Assembly: GCA_938034385.1 (NCBI GenBank)
Contig: CALHLC010000005.1
Location: forward strand, 1 to 61,779
Direction of reading: 5' to 3'
DNA: 61,779 nt
DNA from: an uncultured Bacteriovoracaceae bacterium
Lineage (GTDB): Bacteria; Bdellovibrionota; Bacteriovoracia; Bacteriovoracales; Bacteriovoracaceae
The notes under the pieces were generated by a model. The model did no database searches. It saw only the letters and a list, made by a program, of their open reading frames with translations, and had not been told where the DNA came from. Every line of letters begins with the position of its first letter. Position 1 is the first letter of the stretch. The translations under genes were made by a program, and so were the position numbers. Of this stretch, positions 43,680 to 52,244 are shown piece by piece.

Positions 43680-45014
43680 TTAGAGTCTTTGAAGCTTTCT
43701 TAATGATTTTAACTGCTTATCAGTCACTTTCATGACTTTCTTGTATTGAGTTTTCAGTTTAGAAAATGACTCTTTATTTAAGCTCTTTGAGTCAAATTTA
43801 TCGATTGTATCGACAGAGATTTGACCAATCTGTTCTGCGATATTTGTTAGTTTTGAGTAGTGCTTAGTAAAAGGAGAAAGTTTAGATCTATTCTCTGGAA
43901 GTTTCTTTTTCTTATAGATCATCTTGTTTTCAACAACAAAAGCAGTAAAGAATGAACCAAATTCATTATGATACTTTTTTACAAATTTATCTTTTATTGT
44001 CTTTTTTGCAGACTTCTTTGAGAAATCTAGTTTGTCGATATAGTTGGTGATCTGACTGGCAATATTGTTTAAAGTTTTGTACTTCATTTCAATATCTTGA
44101 ATTTCTGTGAAGTTTGCTTTCACAGTTTTTTTATAAAACCTCTTAAGATCTTTAATGAATGCTTTCTTTGAAGAAGAACCAATTAAGATTTTAGTCTCGT
44201 AGACGTTTTTAGTATTAAATTCTGGTAAAAATAATTTATCAAAAACAGATAACTCTCTATCAAGGAGAGTTATAGTTGCTTTATATAAACCTGGAACGAA
44301 TTTATCACTCTTATTAAAAGTCCATTCTTTAATTTCTTGAGTATTAGAATGTAGCTTTACTTGAGTTTCAGCTTGGATAGGCTTATGGCTAAGAATTTTT
44401 TGAGGAATACTTTGAAACGAAATATGAGCGATGTGATTTCCAGGTAAACTAGAAGCAATCCAAGACTCTTTCAAGTTAGTTGATATTAGGAACTTCCATT
44501 TATGTTCTTTTTTATTATAGCTCTCTTTTAAAAGATCACTCATTTTTTTAAATGAAGCATATTTTATAAAATTAGGTTTTGTCGTATGGAATGCACTTTT
44601 AACATAAATTGTTTTAGTCGCATAAAAACCTATCATTAATAAAAAAGGAATAAAGATTAATTTATAATATTTTATAGATGAGAATGAATCCTTTACCGAT
44701 AAGAGAGCTTCTTCCACACCACGCTTAGCCGTGTAAAGAGTAGATACTGTGTGGTTTGTATTGACTTGATAGGGAAACTCTTGAGCTGCAACATCAGCTG
44801 TTGGTAGAGGTACATTAGGTACAGGTTGTAACTTTACTTTTTTAGGAGTGACTGTACTTTTTACAAAATGAGAAAGAGGAAGAAAGTCAGAATTTCCTAG
44901 CCTTTTGACAAGAGTGTCTGAATTGATTTTTTTATTTTTAAACATGGTATGAAGAGTCTTTTCTTCATAGGGGCCAAATACATCTTCACTAAATTTTATA
45001 AAATATTTTTTCAT
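43680..45014 (-). CDS. Membrane protein with N-terminal GYF_2-like domain
   Basis: Start at ATG 45014. The first ~50 residues (YFIKFSEDVFGPYEEKTLHTMFKNKKI..DTLVKRLGNSDFLPL) match the GYF_2/DUF4339 pattern (Y....G..GPy....L......I..dtLV...G...w.pl). A proline-rich linker, a membrane helix near residues 125-142 (LIFIPFLLMIGFYATKTIYV) and a lysine-rich exported domain of about 290 residues follow; I do not recognise the latter. A perfect TATAAT lies seven bases before the ATG. AAGGAG touches the ATG with no spacing, so leaderless initiation is plausible. Confidence 0.75.
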   Translation of the reverse strand: MKKYFIKFSEDVFGPYEEKTLHTMFKNKKINSDTLVKRLGNSDFLPLSHFVKSTVTPKKVKLQPVPNVPLPTADVAAQEFPYQVNTNHTVSTLYTAKRGVEEALLSVKDSFSSIKYYKLIFIPFLLMIGFYATKTIYVKSAFHTTKPNFIKYASFKKMSDLLKESYNKKEHKWKFLISTNLKESWIASSLPGNHIAHISFQSIPQKILSHKPIQAETQVKLHSNTQEIKEWTFNKSDKFVPGLYKATITLLDRELSVFDKLFLPEFNTKNVYETKILIGSSSKKAFIKDLKRFYKKTVKANFTEIQDIEMKYKTLNNIASQITNYIDKLDFSKKSAKKTIKDKFVKKYHNEFGSFFTAFVVENKMIYKKKKLPENRSKLSPFTKHYSKLTNIAEQIGQISVDTIDKFDSKSLNKESFSKLKTQYKKVMKVTDKQLKSLRKLQRL

Positions 45015-45021
45015 CTCCTTA

Positions 45022-45027
45022 ATTATA
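45022..45027 (-). promoter_or_regulatory. Consensus -10 (TATAAT) seven bases before a start codon
   Basis: Minus-strand TATAAT at 45027-45022, then TAAGGAG and ATG 45014. No convincing -35 was found at 16-18 bases. The placement predicts a leaderless mRNA for the GYF_2-domain gene. Confidence 0.35.
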
Positions 45028-45115
45028 CGATAGGTTTGAAAATTTACCAGCAAACCCGATCTTTCCTAGCTGTTACTTAGTAGAGTGAAGAACTCGGGTT
45101 ATGTTTGAAAAATAA

Positions 45116-45142
45116 AAAGGCCTCAAATAAATTGAGGCCTTT
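45116..45142. terminator. Strong hairpin terminator
   Basis: AAAGGCCTCAA pairs perfectly with TTGAGGCCTTT around ATAAA (11-bp stem). On the minus strand it is followed by TTTTATTTTTC, so it ends the transcript of the repeat lipoprotein (45171-47039). It may also isolate the GYF_2-domain gene. Confidence 0.88.
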
Positions 45143-45170
45143 GGAAAAATTTAATTTTTATTTTTAGAGA

Positions 45171-47039
45171 TTACTTTGCATGAACAATGTAGAGCTCTAA
45201 ATAATCTAGGATAGAGTCATCTTCATAGACAAATTTCAGGTGTTTTGTTTGATTTATAGCTTTGATCATAGAAGTATTATTGATACTTGAAAATTTAATG
45301 AAAACCTTTTCAGAAGAAGACATCCAATCATAATCTTTAAGAGTTTTTGTGCTGTAGCGCATTGAAGGAGCAAGTTTAACTTTATTGAACTCATTTTCTC
45401 CAGCAGTTGATGCATAAAAAGAAATAGTGTCAGTGCTCCACCATTTATCTACTTGCTTACCTTTAACTTTAGCAACAATACATTCAATGTTTTCAAATGC
45501 AGAAAGATCAAATTGAGAGAAAGTGATCATTTCATTTTTAGCAACTTGCTTATCGTATTGTCCCTGAACATATTCATATCCATATTTGTTTTTCATAGAC
45601 TTAATCGTTGAACTAACAAACTCGGCATGAGCAGTAAATTCATTAGTACTTTTAGCTCCAGAGAATTTGTCATCTCCACCTGCGTTTAGAGTCGTTATTT
45701 TCATCGTATCTTTATTGAAGCCTTTACAGTTAAAATAATCTAGAGGAACAAGCGTATCATTTTTGCTCATAACTGCTTTAGGCTCTGAGTCTTCAAGAGT
45801 GATATTTATAGCTGCTTTATCAGTATCTTTTTTCGACTTTATCCCTAACCTCGCATTCGTATCGCCTTCAGCAACTTCAAAAACAATTTCTTGACTTAGA
45901 CCATTAGAGTTATTAAAAACAACTTTTTTACATTGCTTACCCACACAAATATTACCCACAGATGGCTCATTGGCTTTAGCTATGATAGTAACCTTGTCTC
46001 CTTGAATTTGTTTTACTCTAAAATCTGTAATCTTAAGTGTTGGTGTATGAGGAGTTGGCTTTAACTCTACATTGGTTGTTGAAGTATCAACTCCATTGTT
46101 ATTTTTTAAATCAACTTTAAAATCATAAGCCTTTCCAGCATCTAAACCATCTACTGGGATATATTGAACATAATTATTATCTTCATTCAAAACAACAGGG
46201 ATTTTTTTCTCTACTCCATTTTGAGTATAAGTTATAAAACCTTTAGAAGCTTGATTTGCTTTTACTCTTAAAATTGTTGAAGAGTCAGTTGTTTTCCCAG
46301 GAACCGGCTTAAAAGAATTGATTTTAAGTGCAGGAGGTGGAACATCTTTCTCTTTAAGCTTTACTTTTGTTTCACTTTTATCAGTTCCATTGCCATTTTC
46401 AAGCTCAACTCTAAAGTCATAAACTTTTCCGGCATCTAATTCATCTATAGTAATAACTTGCTCTCTCTTATTTTCATCAGTTAATGAAACAGGAATACTT
46501 TGCTCAACTCCGTTTTGAGTATAATAAAGAAATCCTTCAGAAGCTTGATTTGCTTTTACTTTAATAATTGTAGAGGAATCAGTTGTTTTTCCTGGTACAG
46601 GAGAAAAAGCAGTTATTTTTAAAGGGTTAATTGTAGGCTCATCCTCAATATCAACTGTTAAATTACTAGTAGCAACTCCGTTTTCATTTTCTAAACTTAG
46701 ATTAAAGTCATGAGCTCCAACAGGAAGTTCAATCGTTTGCACTGTAGAGCTTAAGCTATCATCGATATCTATTTCTATTATTTCTTGTCTTCCATCTACA
46801 GTATAAGTAATAACGCCACTTGCTGCTTGATTAGTATTTATTACTAAAGTTGCAACTCCAGCATTTGTTTCGTCTACATAGAAATCAGTGATTTCTAAAT
46901 TAGTCACAACGGGAATAGGTGGTGGAGTAGCGGGGTTTTGACTAGATGTTTTGGTTTTTAAGTTTGAATCAAATAATCTCGAGTTAAAGTTACACGAAAC
47001 TAGAAGAGATATACTCATTAAGAGAAAAATGTTTTTCAT
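45171..47039 (-). CDS. Multi-domain repeat lipoprotein
   Basis: A 622-residue lipoprotein (KNIFLLMSISLLVSCNF) with AAGGAT six bases before ATG. Four tandem domains of ~90 residues follow, each opening with L-K/E-I-T-x-F and looking like small beta sandwiches (Ig/FnIII-like). The two central copies are near-identical (PVPGKTTDSST, KANQAS, YTQNGVE). The last ~200 residues form a separate domain with DYLELYIVHAK at the end, unknown to me, perhaps carbohydrate-binding by its beta-rich, Trp/Tyr-containing character. Probably a surface adhesin or binding protein. Confidence 0.78.
   Translation of the reverse strand: MKNIFLLMSISLLVSCNFNSRLFDSNLKTKTSSQNPATPPPIPVVTNLEITDFYVDETNAGVATLVINTNQAASGVITYTVDGRQEIIEIDIDDSLSSTVQTIELPVGAHDFNLSLENENGVATSNLTVDIEDEPTINPLKITAFSPVPGKTTDSSTIIKVKANQASEGFLYYTQNGVEQSIPVSLTDENKREQVITIDELDAGKVYDFRVELENGNGTDKSETKVKLKEKDVPPPALKINSFKPVPGKTTDSSTILRVKANQASKGFITYTQNGVEKKIPVVLNEDNNYVQYIPVDGLDAGKAYDFKVDLKNNNGVDTSTTNVELKPTPHTPTLKITDFRVKQIQGDKVTIIAKANEPSVGNICVGKQCKKVVFNNSNGLSQEIVFEVAEGDTNARLGIKSKKDTDKAAINITLEDSEPKAVMSKNDTLVPLDYFNCKGFNKDTMKITTLNAGGDDKFSGAKSTNEFTAHAEFVSSTIKSMKNKYGYEYVQGQYDKQVAKNEMITFSQFDLSAFENIECIVAKVKGKQVDKWWSTDTISFYASTAGENEFNKVKLAPSMRYSTKTLKDYDWMSSSEKVFIKFSSINNTSMIKAINQTKHLKFVYEDDSILDYLELYIVHAK
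45780..46900 (-). repeat. Four tandem domain repeats in the surface lipoprotein
   Basis: Four ~270-base units encode the repeated beta domains; the middle two are highly similar at both protein and DNA level (for example GAAGCTTGATTTGCTTTTAC occurs in both on the plus strand), indicating recent duplication. The outer two are diverged. Confidence 0.75.
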
Positions 47040-47128
47040 AATATTATCCTTTTAAAGTAATTTAAATTTTCTAAGTTTTTATACATGAAGAAACTAAAGA
47101 TACAAATAAAGATTGTTAATTATGACTC

Positions 47129-47788
47129 TTATGATTTCAGGTAGTTAGATAAGAAGTCAGTAGAAAAAAGATCCTTTAAGGACTTTTCATTATGATGCCA
47201 TATTTCTAGTAGGCTTAATTCATTTGAAAGCCTTGGATACTGGATTTCTACTAAAGGAGCACTAAATCTCTGTTCAAGAATTTTAGGTAGGGAAAGGCTT
47301 AGTTTATTGGCCATAAATTCAGGCTCTATATGAATTAATTCATAAAAGTTAAACTTAGATATAAAGCTTGCGATATGCTTGCCACCTTCAGTAAATTGAA
47401 TTCTAGGAGGGTTCTTACTTCCAAAGTGAATGACAGTCTTTGGTGGATATTTTTTTAACGTATCTAAGAAAAATGAAATCTCAGGGGCTTTTTCTAAGTT
47501 TTCAGCGCTAAAGTGCTCAATGAGTTTTATTCCATTAGAGTTTTCAGAAGTTTGGTTTGTATAGCCATCTATATTAATTGTCGGCATTACAATAAGAGGA
47601 ATATCCTGCATTTGATGATTATTTCTTAGCCATGAAAATAATTTATCAAGAATAAACATCCCTTCAATCTTATGTCCGAAAATTCCAGCAATTAGATAGA
47701 TATATTTTTTAGCGTTAGTATCAGTTTTATATAAAGAAATTTCTTTTTTCTCTACACTTCTTCCTGATTTTAATTCTTCAAAGATCAT
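47129..47788 (-). CDS. Degenerate M14 zinc-carboxypeptidase-like protein
   Basis: A 219-residue protein with no signal peptide. YLIAGIFGHKIEG provides an HxxE (H39, E42) where M14 peptidases have HGdE; IVMPTINIDGYTNQTSENSNGIKLIEHF mirrors VvP.lNPDG...R.N..GvDLNRNF but the arginines are lost; TVIHFGS gives the third zinc-ligand position (H121); and LVEIQYP gives the C-terminal glutamate (E181). Substrate-clamping residues are changed, so altered specificity or loss of activity is possible. Its ATG overlaps the stop of the pterin enzyme gene (TAATG). Confidence 0.65.
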   Translation of the reverse strand: MIFEELKSGRSVEKKEISLYKTDTNAKKYIYLIAGIFGHKIEGMFILDKLFSWLRNNHQMQDIPLIVMPTINIDGYTNQTSENSNGIKLIEHFSAENLEKAPEISFFLDTLKKYPPKTVIHFGSKNPPRIQFTEGGKHIASFISKFNFYELIHIEPEFMANKLSLSLPKILEQRFSAPLVEIQYPRLSNELSLLEIWHHNEKSLKDLFSTDFLSNYLKS

Positions 47789-48288
47789 TAAGACTTACTC
47801 TCTACTTCTCTATAAACAGCTGATTGACCTGGAGTTTCTTCAACTTCAACTTCTAGAACTGAAAAATTAAATTTATATTGTTCAAAAACTATTCTTTTAA
47901 TTTCTCCGCATAAATAAATAGCAAGCCTTTCAGCACTGGTATTTTCGATAGGTAGAAAAATAATATCTTCTTTAGGGATAATCATCATTTTATCATCTGG
48001 CATGACAAGCTTCCAATAAGGTTCTTCATCATATGCTTTTAAATGAATGTTATTCTTAGGAAGTAATAATCTATGATCTAGACTATTACATACATCTCGA
48101 ACGATAGGTTTGATATCAAGAAAATCAAAGACCATATCAGCTTTTAAAGCAGGAGCTTCTCCTTTGATCATGACTCTATAGTTATGACCATGAAGAGGTT
48201 CTCTTGACCCATCTTCAAAGATCAAAAAATGTGAACTCGCAAAATTGAAGTACTGTTTATAGACTTTAATGGAATAATTGACGCTCAA
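47788..48288 (-). CDS. 6-pyruvoyl-tetrahydropterin synthase-like protein of the PTPS-III type
   Basis: Start at TTG 48288, six bases after GAGG. The upstream ATG 48327 has no ribosome site and would leave 5 bases to the divergent gene. The ~166-residue protein has PTPS/QueD zinc ligands in FASSHFL and LHGHNY, and the closing EVEVEETPGQSAVY. The catalytic cysteine of QueD/PTPS before HGH is absent; instead E-P-L-H-G-H is present, the ExxHGH form reported for PTPS-III proteins that replace FolB in folate synthesis. That role is inferred. Confidence 0.8.
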   Translation of the reverse strand: MSVNYSIKVYKQYFNFASSHFLIFEDGSREPLHGHNYRVMIKGEAPALKADMVFDFLDIKPIVRDVCNSLDHRLLLPKNNIHLKAYDEEPYWKLVMPDDKMMIIPKEDIIFLPIENTSAERLAIYLCGEIKRIVFEQYKFNFSVLEVEVEETPGQSAVYREVESKS

Positions 48289-48359
48289 ACTCACCCTCAA
48301 GTAGTATTTAGGGTGAAATACTGTCATTTTTTGTGTTTAATGACAATAATGGGGGAGCT

Positions 48360-49619
48360 TTGGAAATAGAAAAAGTTATAAGTTCAAGAAAGTTAGAATT
48401 TGATGCAGCGGTCATAGATGAAGCTAAGAAGCAGTTGAAATCATTAGAGTTTAAAACTCTTGAGATCACTCCTAGAGACGAATTTATTGTTATGCTATTA
48501 AAGTCTTTAAGAGATAATTCTCCACTTCGAGTTAAATGTGGGATTGATCCAACAGGTAGTGATGTTCATTTAGGCCATACCATTCCATATAGAAAGATGC
48601 GGCAATTTCAAGATCTTGGTCATATTGGAGTAGTGGTGATTGGTGATTATACTGCTCAAATTGGAGATCCAACCGGAAAAGTTGAAAGTAGGCCTGCTCT
48701 TACTCAAGAAGAAACTAAAAAAAATGCAAAAAGTTACTTAGAGCAAGTCTCTAGTGTTTTAAACATGGATAGAACTGAAATTCGTCATCAAAGTGAATGG
48801 TTTAATTCAGTAACTTTATTAGATGTAATGAATTGGGCAAATCAGACAACGGTCGCGAAATTAGTGAGTCACGATACGTTTAAGAAAAGATTAGAAGAAG
48901 GGCATTCCCTTGGACTTCATGAATTATTTTACCCAGTACTTCAAGGGATAGATTCAGTTTTTATAAATGCTGATGTTGAACTTGGTGGAAGTGATCAAAA
49001 GTTTAATGTGCTAATGGGAAGAGATTATCAAAAGTGGAAAGGAAAAAGACCTCAGGTTGCAATGCTTCTACCTATTATTCAAGGAACTTGTGGGACTCAG
49101 AAGATGAGTAAATCTTTGAATAATTATATAGGTGTTCTTGATAAGCCATTTGATAAGTTTGGAAAGGTGATGAGTATTCCTGATAAGCTAATGATTGAGT
49201 ATGCTCAGTTTGCAAGTAGTATGGGCGAGAGTGAGTTCCTAGAGTTTAAAAAATCTTTAGAATCTGGATCTATTCATCCTAATATTGCAAAGAAAACTCT
49301 TGCTTCAAATATTGTTTCTATTTTTCACGGGAGCGAAGTTGGAGAGCAGATGAGAGTTCAGTTTGAAGAGGTTTTTAAAAAGAAAAATGTTCCAGATGAG
49401 ATACCTGAATTTAAGTATGAGCGAGGAGCAAATGTTTCAAGTGTAATTCTTGGAGCAAAGCTTTTGAAATCAAGTAGTGAAGTTAGACGTATGGTTTCTC
49501 AAAATGCGATAGGAATTGTTGATGGTGATAAAATAAAGGATCATAACTTTATTATTGATGAGAGTTTTGAAGGAAAGGTTTTAAAAATAGGAAAGAGAAA
49601 ATTTCTTAAGTTAATATAA
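48360..49619 (+). CDS. tyrS: Tyrosyl-tRNA synthetase
   Basis: Start at TTG 48360, just after GGGGGAG; a GTG 27 bases upstream is an alternative. The ~419-residue enzyme has the class I motifs HLGHT (HIGH equivalent) and KMSKS, with VKCGIDPTGSDVHLGHTIPY and ELGGSDQKFN as in TyrRS type 2 (TyrZ-like) enzymes. The C-terminal S4 RNA-binding domain follows (GAKLLKSSSEVRRMVSQNAIGI). It attaches tyrosine to its tRNA. Its stop overlaps the rnhA start (TAATG). Confidence 0.95.
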   Translation: MEIEKVISSRKLEFDAAVIDEAKKQLKSLEFKTLEITPRDEFIVMLLKSLRDNSPLRVKCGIDPTGSDVHLGHTIPYRKMRQFQDLGHIGVVVIGDYTAQIGDPTGKVESRPALTQEETKKNAKSYLEQVSSVLNMDRTEIRHQSEWFNSVTLLDVMNWANQTTVAKLVSHDTFKKRLEEGHSLGLHELFYPVLQGIDSVFINADVELGGSDQKFNVLMGRDYQKWKGKRPQVAMLLPIIQGTCGTQKMSKSLNNYIGVLDKPFDKFGKVMSIPDKLMIEYAQFASSMGESEFLEFKKSLESGSIHPNIAKKTLASNIVSIFHGSEVGEQMRVQFEEVFKKKNVPDEIPEFKYERGANVSSVILGAKLLKSSSEVRRMVSQNAIGIVDGDKIKDHNFIIDESFEGKVLKIGKRKFLKLI

Positions 49620-50236
49620 TGAATAAAAAGAAAATCAATTCAAGTATTTTAGATTTAAAAAAAGGTTTTTCAGGAAATGATCTTGCGATAGGATTACTGA
49701 ATCAACTTGAAAAGCTTGCTCAAGAGTTACCTGATGAAGTAGCAAGAAAGTTTTCTCCTCAAATAGATGCTGATTTCTATCTCTATAGTGACGGTGCTTG
49801 TAGAGGGAATCCAGGAATTGGATCATGGGCCAGTATAGCTCTGAATTCTAAAGGAGAAACCTTATTTGAAGCATGCTCATTAGATGATCATACAACAAAT
49901 AATAAGATGGAATTAACTGGTGCTTTAAAAGCGATGGAGTTAATTTTAGATTATGCTAAAGATGAAGGGATTCGTGATTTTAGTGCTGCTTTGTATACAG
50001 ATTCTAAATATGTTTCAGAAGGAATGAATTCCTGGAGGCATAATTGGAAAAAAAGAGGTTGGAAAAAATCTGATGGTGGAGCTGTTCAAAATCTAGAACT
50101 TTGGAAAAGCTTGGATGAAGTTAGCCAGAAGTTTTCAAGTTTAGAGTTTCACTGGGTAAAGGGTCATAATAATCATCCTCAAAACGAGAGGTGTGATGAA
50201 TTGTGTAATGAAGTTTTAGATAGGAGCTCATATTAG
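49619..50236 (+). CDS. rnhA: Ribonuclease HI with N-terminal extension
   Basis: A 205-residue RNase H. The catalytic set is present: YSDGACRGNPG (Asp), NNKMELTGALKAM (Glu), YTDSKYV (Asp), and WVKGHNNHPQNERCDELC (His and Asp). About 50 residues precede the standard domain and look helical, not like the eukaryotic hybrid-binding domain. It degrades RNA in RNA:DNA hybrids. It is coupled to tyrS and, at its stop, to the next gene through ATTAG. Confidence 0.93.
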   Translation: MNKKKINSSILDLKKGFSGNDLAIGLLNQLEKLAQELPDEVARKFSPQIDADFYLYSDGACRGNPGIGSWASIALNSKGETLFEACSLDDHTTNNKMELTGALKAMELILDYAKDEGIRDFSAALYTDSKYVSEGMNSWRHNWKKRGWKKSDGGAVQNLELWKSLDEVSQKFSSLEFHWVKGHNNHPQNERCDELCNEVLDRSSY

Positions 50237-51083
50237 ATTTCTAATTTTTTTAATATTATTTTCATTGAATAGTTTTTCTAAGTGTAAATTAGAAAGAGAT
50301 ATCGTTTCTTTATCTGGCCCATTAAGCTTTTATCTTTTAGAACTTGGTCTTATAAATGATCCTAAATTAAGAGCTGTTTCTCTTTATCATGATTTTTTAC
50401 ATAATAAGTTTAAAGGTCGATGGATAGGTGGAGGAATATATTTGTCTTCAAAGGAATTTAAAAAAATCTCTGGTGAATATGAAATATTTCTAGATGAGAG
50501 CTTAGAGATGAAAAAGAGGATTGAAAAACTCAGAAAGAAGATTCCTTCTATAAGATCGGCTCAATGGTTAAAGACAAGAGGAAAGAGTGCTCTTGCTATC
50601 GTTGATGAATTAAATTTTCTAATAAAGAAAAATACTTCTGGTTGTGAAGAGAAAATATCAGAAATTAAAAAGAAAATATCAGAAACCTTAACAAGGCTTA
50701 TGAATTTTAAGTTTTTGCCTAAAACACATCTTTTTTATCTCGGAGTTGTTAAGAGTTATCAAAATAAAAAAATTATGGTCGCCAATGATTTGTTTTTAGT
50801 GAATCTGAAAAAAAATATTTCATTTAAGTATTATCCAACTCAACTTGAATATTTAAGTCCTTCTTCTAAGATTTTAAAATCTTTAGAACGTAAGTCTATT
50901 GTTTTTGGGTTAAGTTCAAATAAGAAAGAAAAATTTGAATTTATAAATAGTAAGAAAAATATCTATAATATTTTTTCTTATGGCCTATTGAGCCCAGGGT
51001 TATCACAAATATACTTTATTTCTGAGTTTCTGGATTTCTACGAAGATACTTTGAAATCAAAAGTCCTAAACAGATCCAAGTAA
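50232..51083 (+). CDS. Exported hypothetical protein, apparent ATT start
   Basis: The frame is open from the TAG at 50217. ATT at 50232 lies five bases after AGGAG and overlaps the rnhA stop (ATTAG), like an ATGA coupling. From ATT the product is (M)RFLIFLILFSLNSFSKCKLE, a proper signal peptide; the first standard start (TTG 50265) lies at the end of it and has no ribosome site. The mature ~265 residues are lysine-rich and unrecognised. Its 3' end overlaps the convergent transporter gene by 68 bases. Confidence 0.65.
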   Translation: MRFLIFLILFSLNSFSKCKLERDIVSLSGPLSFYLLELGLINDPKLRAVSLYHDFLHNKFKGRWIGGGIYLSSKEFKKISGEYEIFLDESLEMKKRIEKLRKKIPSIRSAQWLKTRGKSALAIVDELNFLIKKNTSGCEEKISEIKKKISETLTRLMNFKFLPKTHLFYLGVVKSYQNKKIMVANDLFLVNLKKNISFKYYPTQLEYLSPSSKILKSLERKSIVFGLSSNKKEKFEFINSKKNIYNIFSYGLLSPGLSQIYFISEFLDFYEDTLKSKVLNRSK

Positions 51084-52239
51084 TACTTGATAATATGGGA
51101 GAGTATTTATAAGCAAAGTCCCATATGATTTGTGCCCAATTTCCATCAAGTCTTAAAGGTTTTATAATTGCAAAAAAGACAGCAAACCCTCCAGTTCCTA
51201 AACGATATCCAAATACATCAATAAATTGTTTGGTTCTATACTTTATTTCTGTCGTTAAAGGAATATAGATAAGTTCTTTTGCTCCTTTGAACATGGAGTA
51301 ATCAATGGCCTTAAAGGTCAGAAGTGAAAGCATAACAGATTGCAGTCCTGGATTTAAAAGAATAAAACATGCAAATAGAAAATTGATAATTGGGATAATT
51401 ATATGAATATGACCAAGAAATATTTTAGATAAAACAATTGGCATCAGAATAAATTGAATGACAGAAGCAAAAATATTTATATTGGCATAAAATCCAGCAT
51501 AATAGCTCGATCTATCATCTGTTAAGGGTATTTCTTGGCTAACGAGAGAGTCAAATTGAAATTGGGTAATTCCTGTGAAAACTTGAGATAAAAGTATAAT
51601 AAAAAATAACGCGTAAAGAGTTGGTCTAGATTTTAATTCTTTCAGCCCCATACTTTGAATTTTATTTTTTGTTTGTATTTTTACGCCTTTTAAGAGGAAA
51701 TACATGATCAGTGAAGCGGGGATTAAAAACAGTGAACCTATTAATAGTGCATTTAAAGTTCCGATTTCTTTAACGTTAAATTGTAAGTACTTACCAGATA
51801 AAATGGTACCTATAGATACTATTCCCATCATCCAACCTGCATAAATTTTAGCAGTATCAAGATTGTTAACCGTATTAAAATAGGCCCAGACTTGTTCAAT
51901 GAGCATCATGACATAAATCGGTCTTAGAACGTAAAGAGAAAAGCTGGCTTGCTTTACCCCGGCACTAATTAAAAAGTAATGGAGAACAAATACAAGTATC
52001 CATCCAATATTTAGAACTTGAAAAGTTATTTGAGCTCCGAATTTACTTAAAGTTTTATTATATAAATATAAAAGAGGAACTATTGATATGATCATCAAGG
52101 TAGTTGCTAAGGGAATTAAATCTTTTTCATAGTCTTCAAGAAAGATTGGAGTCGCTACAATTCTTATCCAATCATAAGACATGATAATAGAACTTCCTGC
52201 TAAAGCTGGTAAAATAAGTTGTTTGAAAATAGGTGGCAT
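51016..52239 (-). CDS. Nucleotide-transporter-like protein (Npt/AAA family)
   Basis: A 407-residue, roughly 11-12-helix membrane protein. EQVWAYFNTVNNLDTAKIYAG and KAIDYSMFKGAKELIYIPL followed by KQFIDVFGYRLGTG correspond to conserved blocks of the Npt1/Npt2 ATP/ADP antiporter-like family. It is shorter than the ~500-residue energy-parasite carriers. In a predator that lives on prey contents it might import nucleotides; that is inference. The start codon lies five bases after a hairpin that buries its weak ribosome site. Confidence 0.75.
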   Translation of the reverse strand: MPPIFKQLILPALAGSSIIMSYDWIRIVATPIFLEDYEKDLIPLATTLMIISIVPLLYLYNKTLSKFGAQITFQVLNIGWILVFVLHYFLISAGVKQASFSLYVLRPIYVMMLIEQVWAYFNTVNNLDTAKIYAGWMMGIVSIGTILSGKYLQFNVKEIGTLNALLIGSLFLIPASLIMYFLLKGVKIQTKNKIQSMGLKELKSRPTLYALFFIILLSQVFTGITQFQFDSLVSQEIPLTDDRSSYYAGFYANINIFASVIQFILMPIVLSKIFLGHIHIIIPIINFLFACFILLNPGLQSVMLSLLTFKAIDYSMFKGAKELIYIPLTTEIKYRTKQFIDVFGYRLGTGGFAVFFAIIKPLRLDGNWAQIIWDFAYKYSPILSSITWICLGLLISKYLRRNPETQK

Positions 52240-52244
52240 TATAA

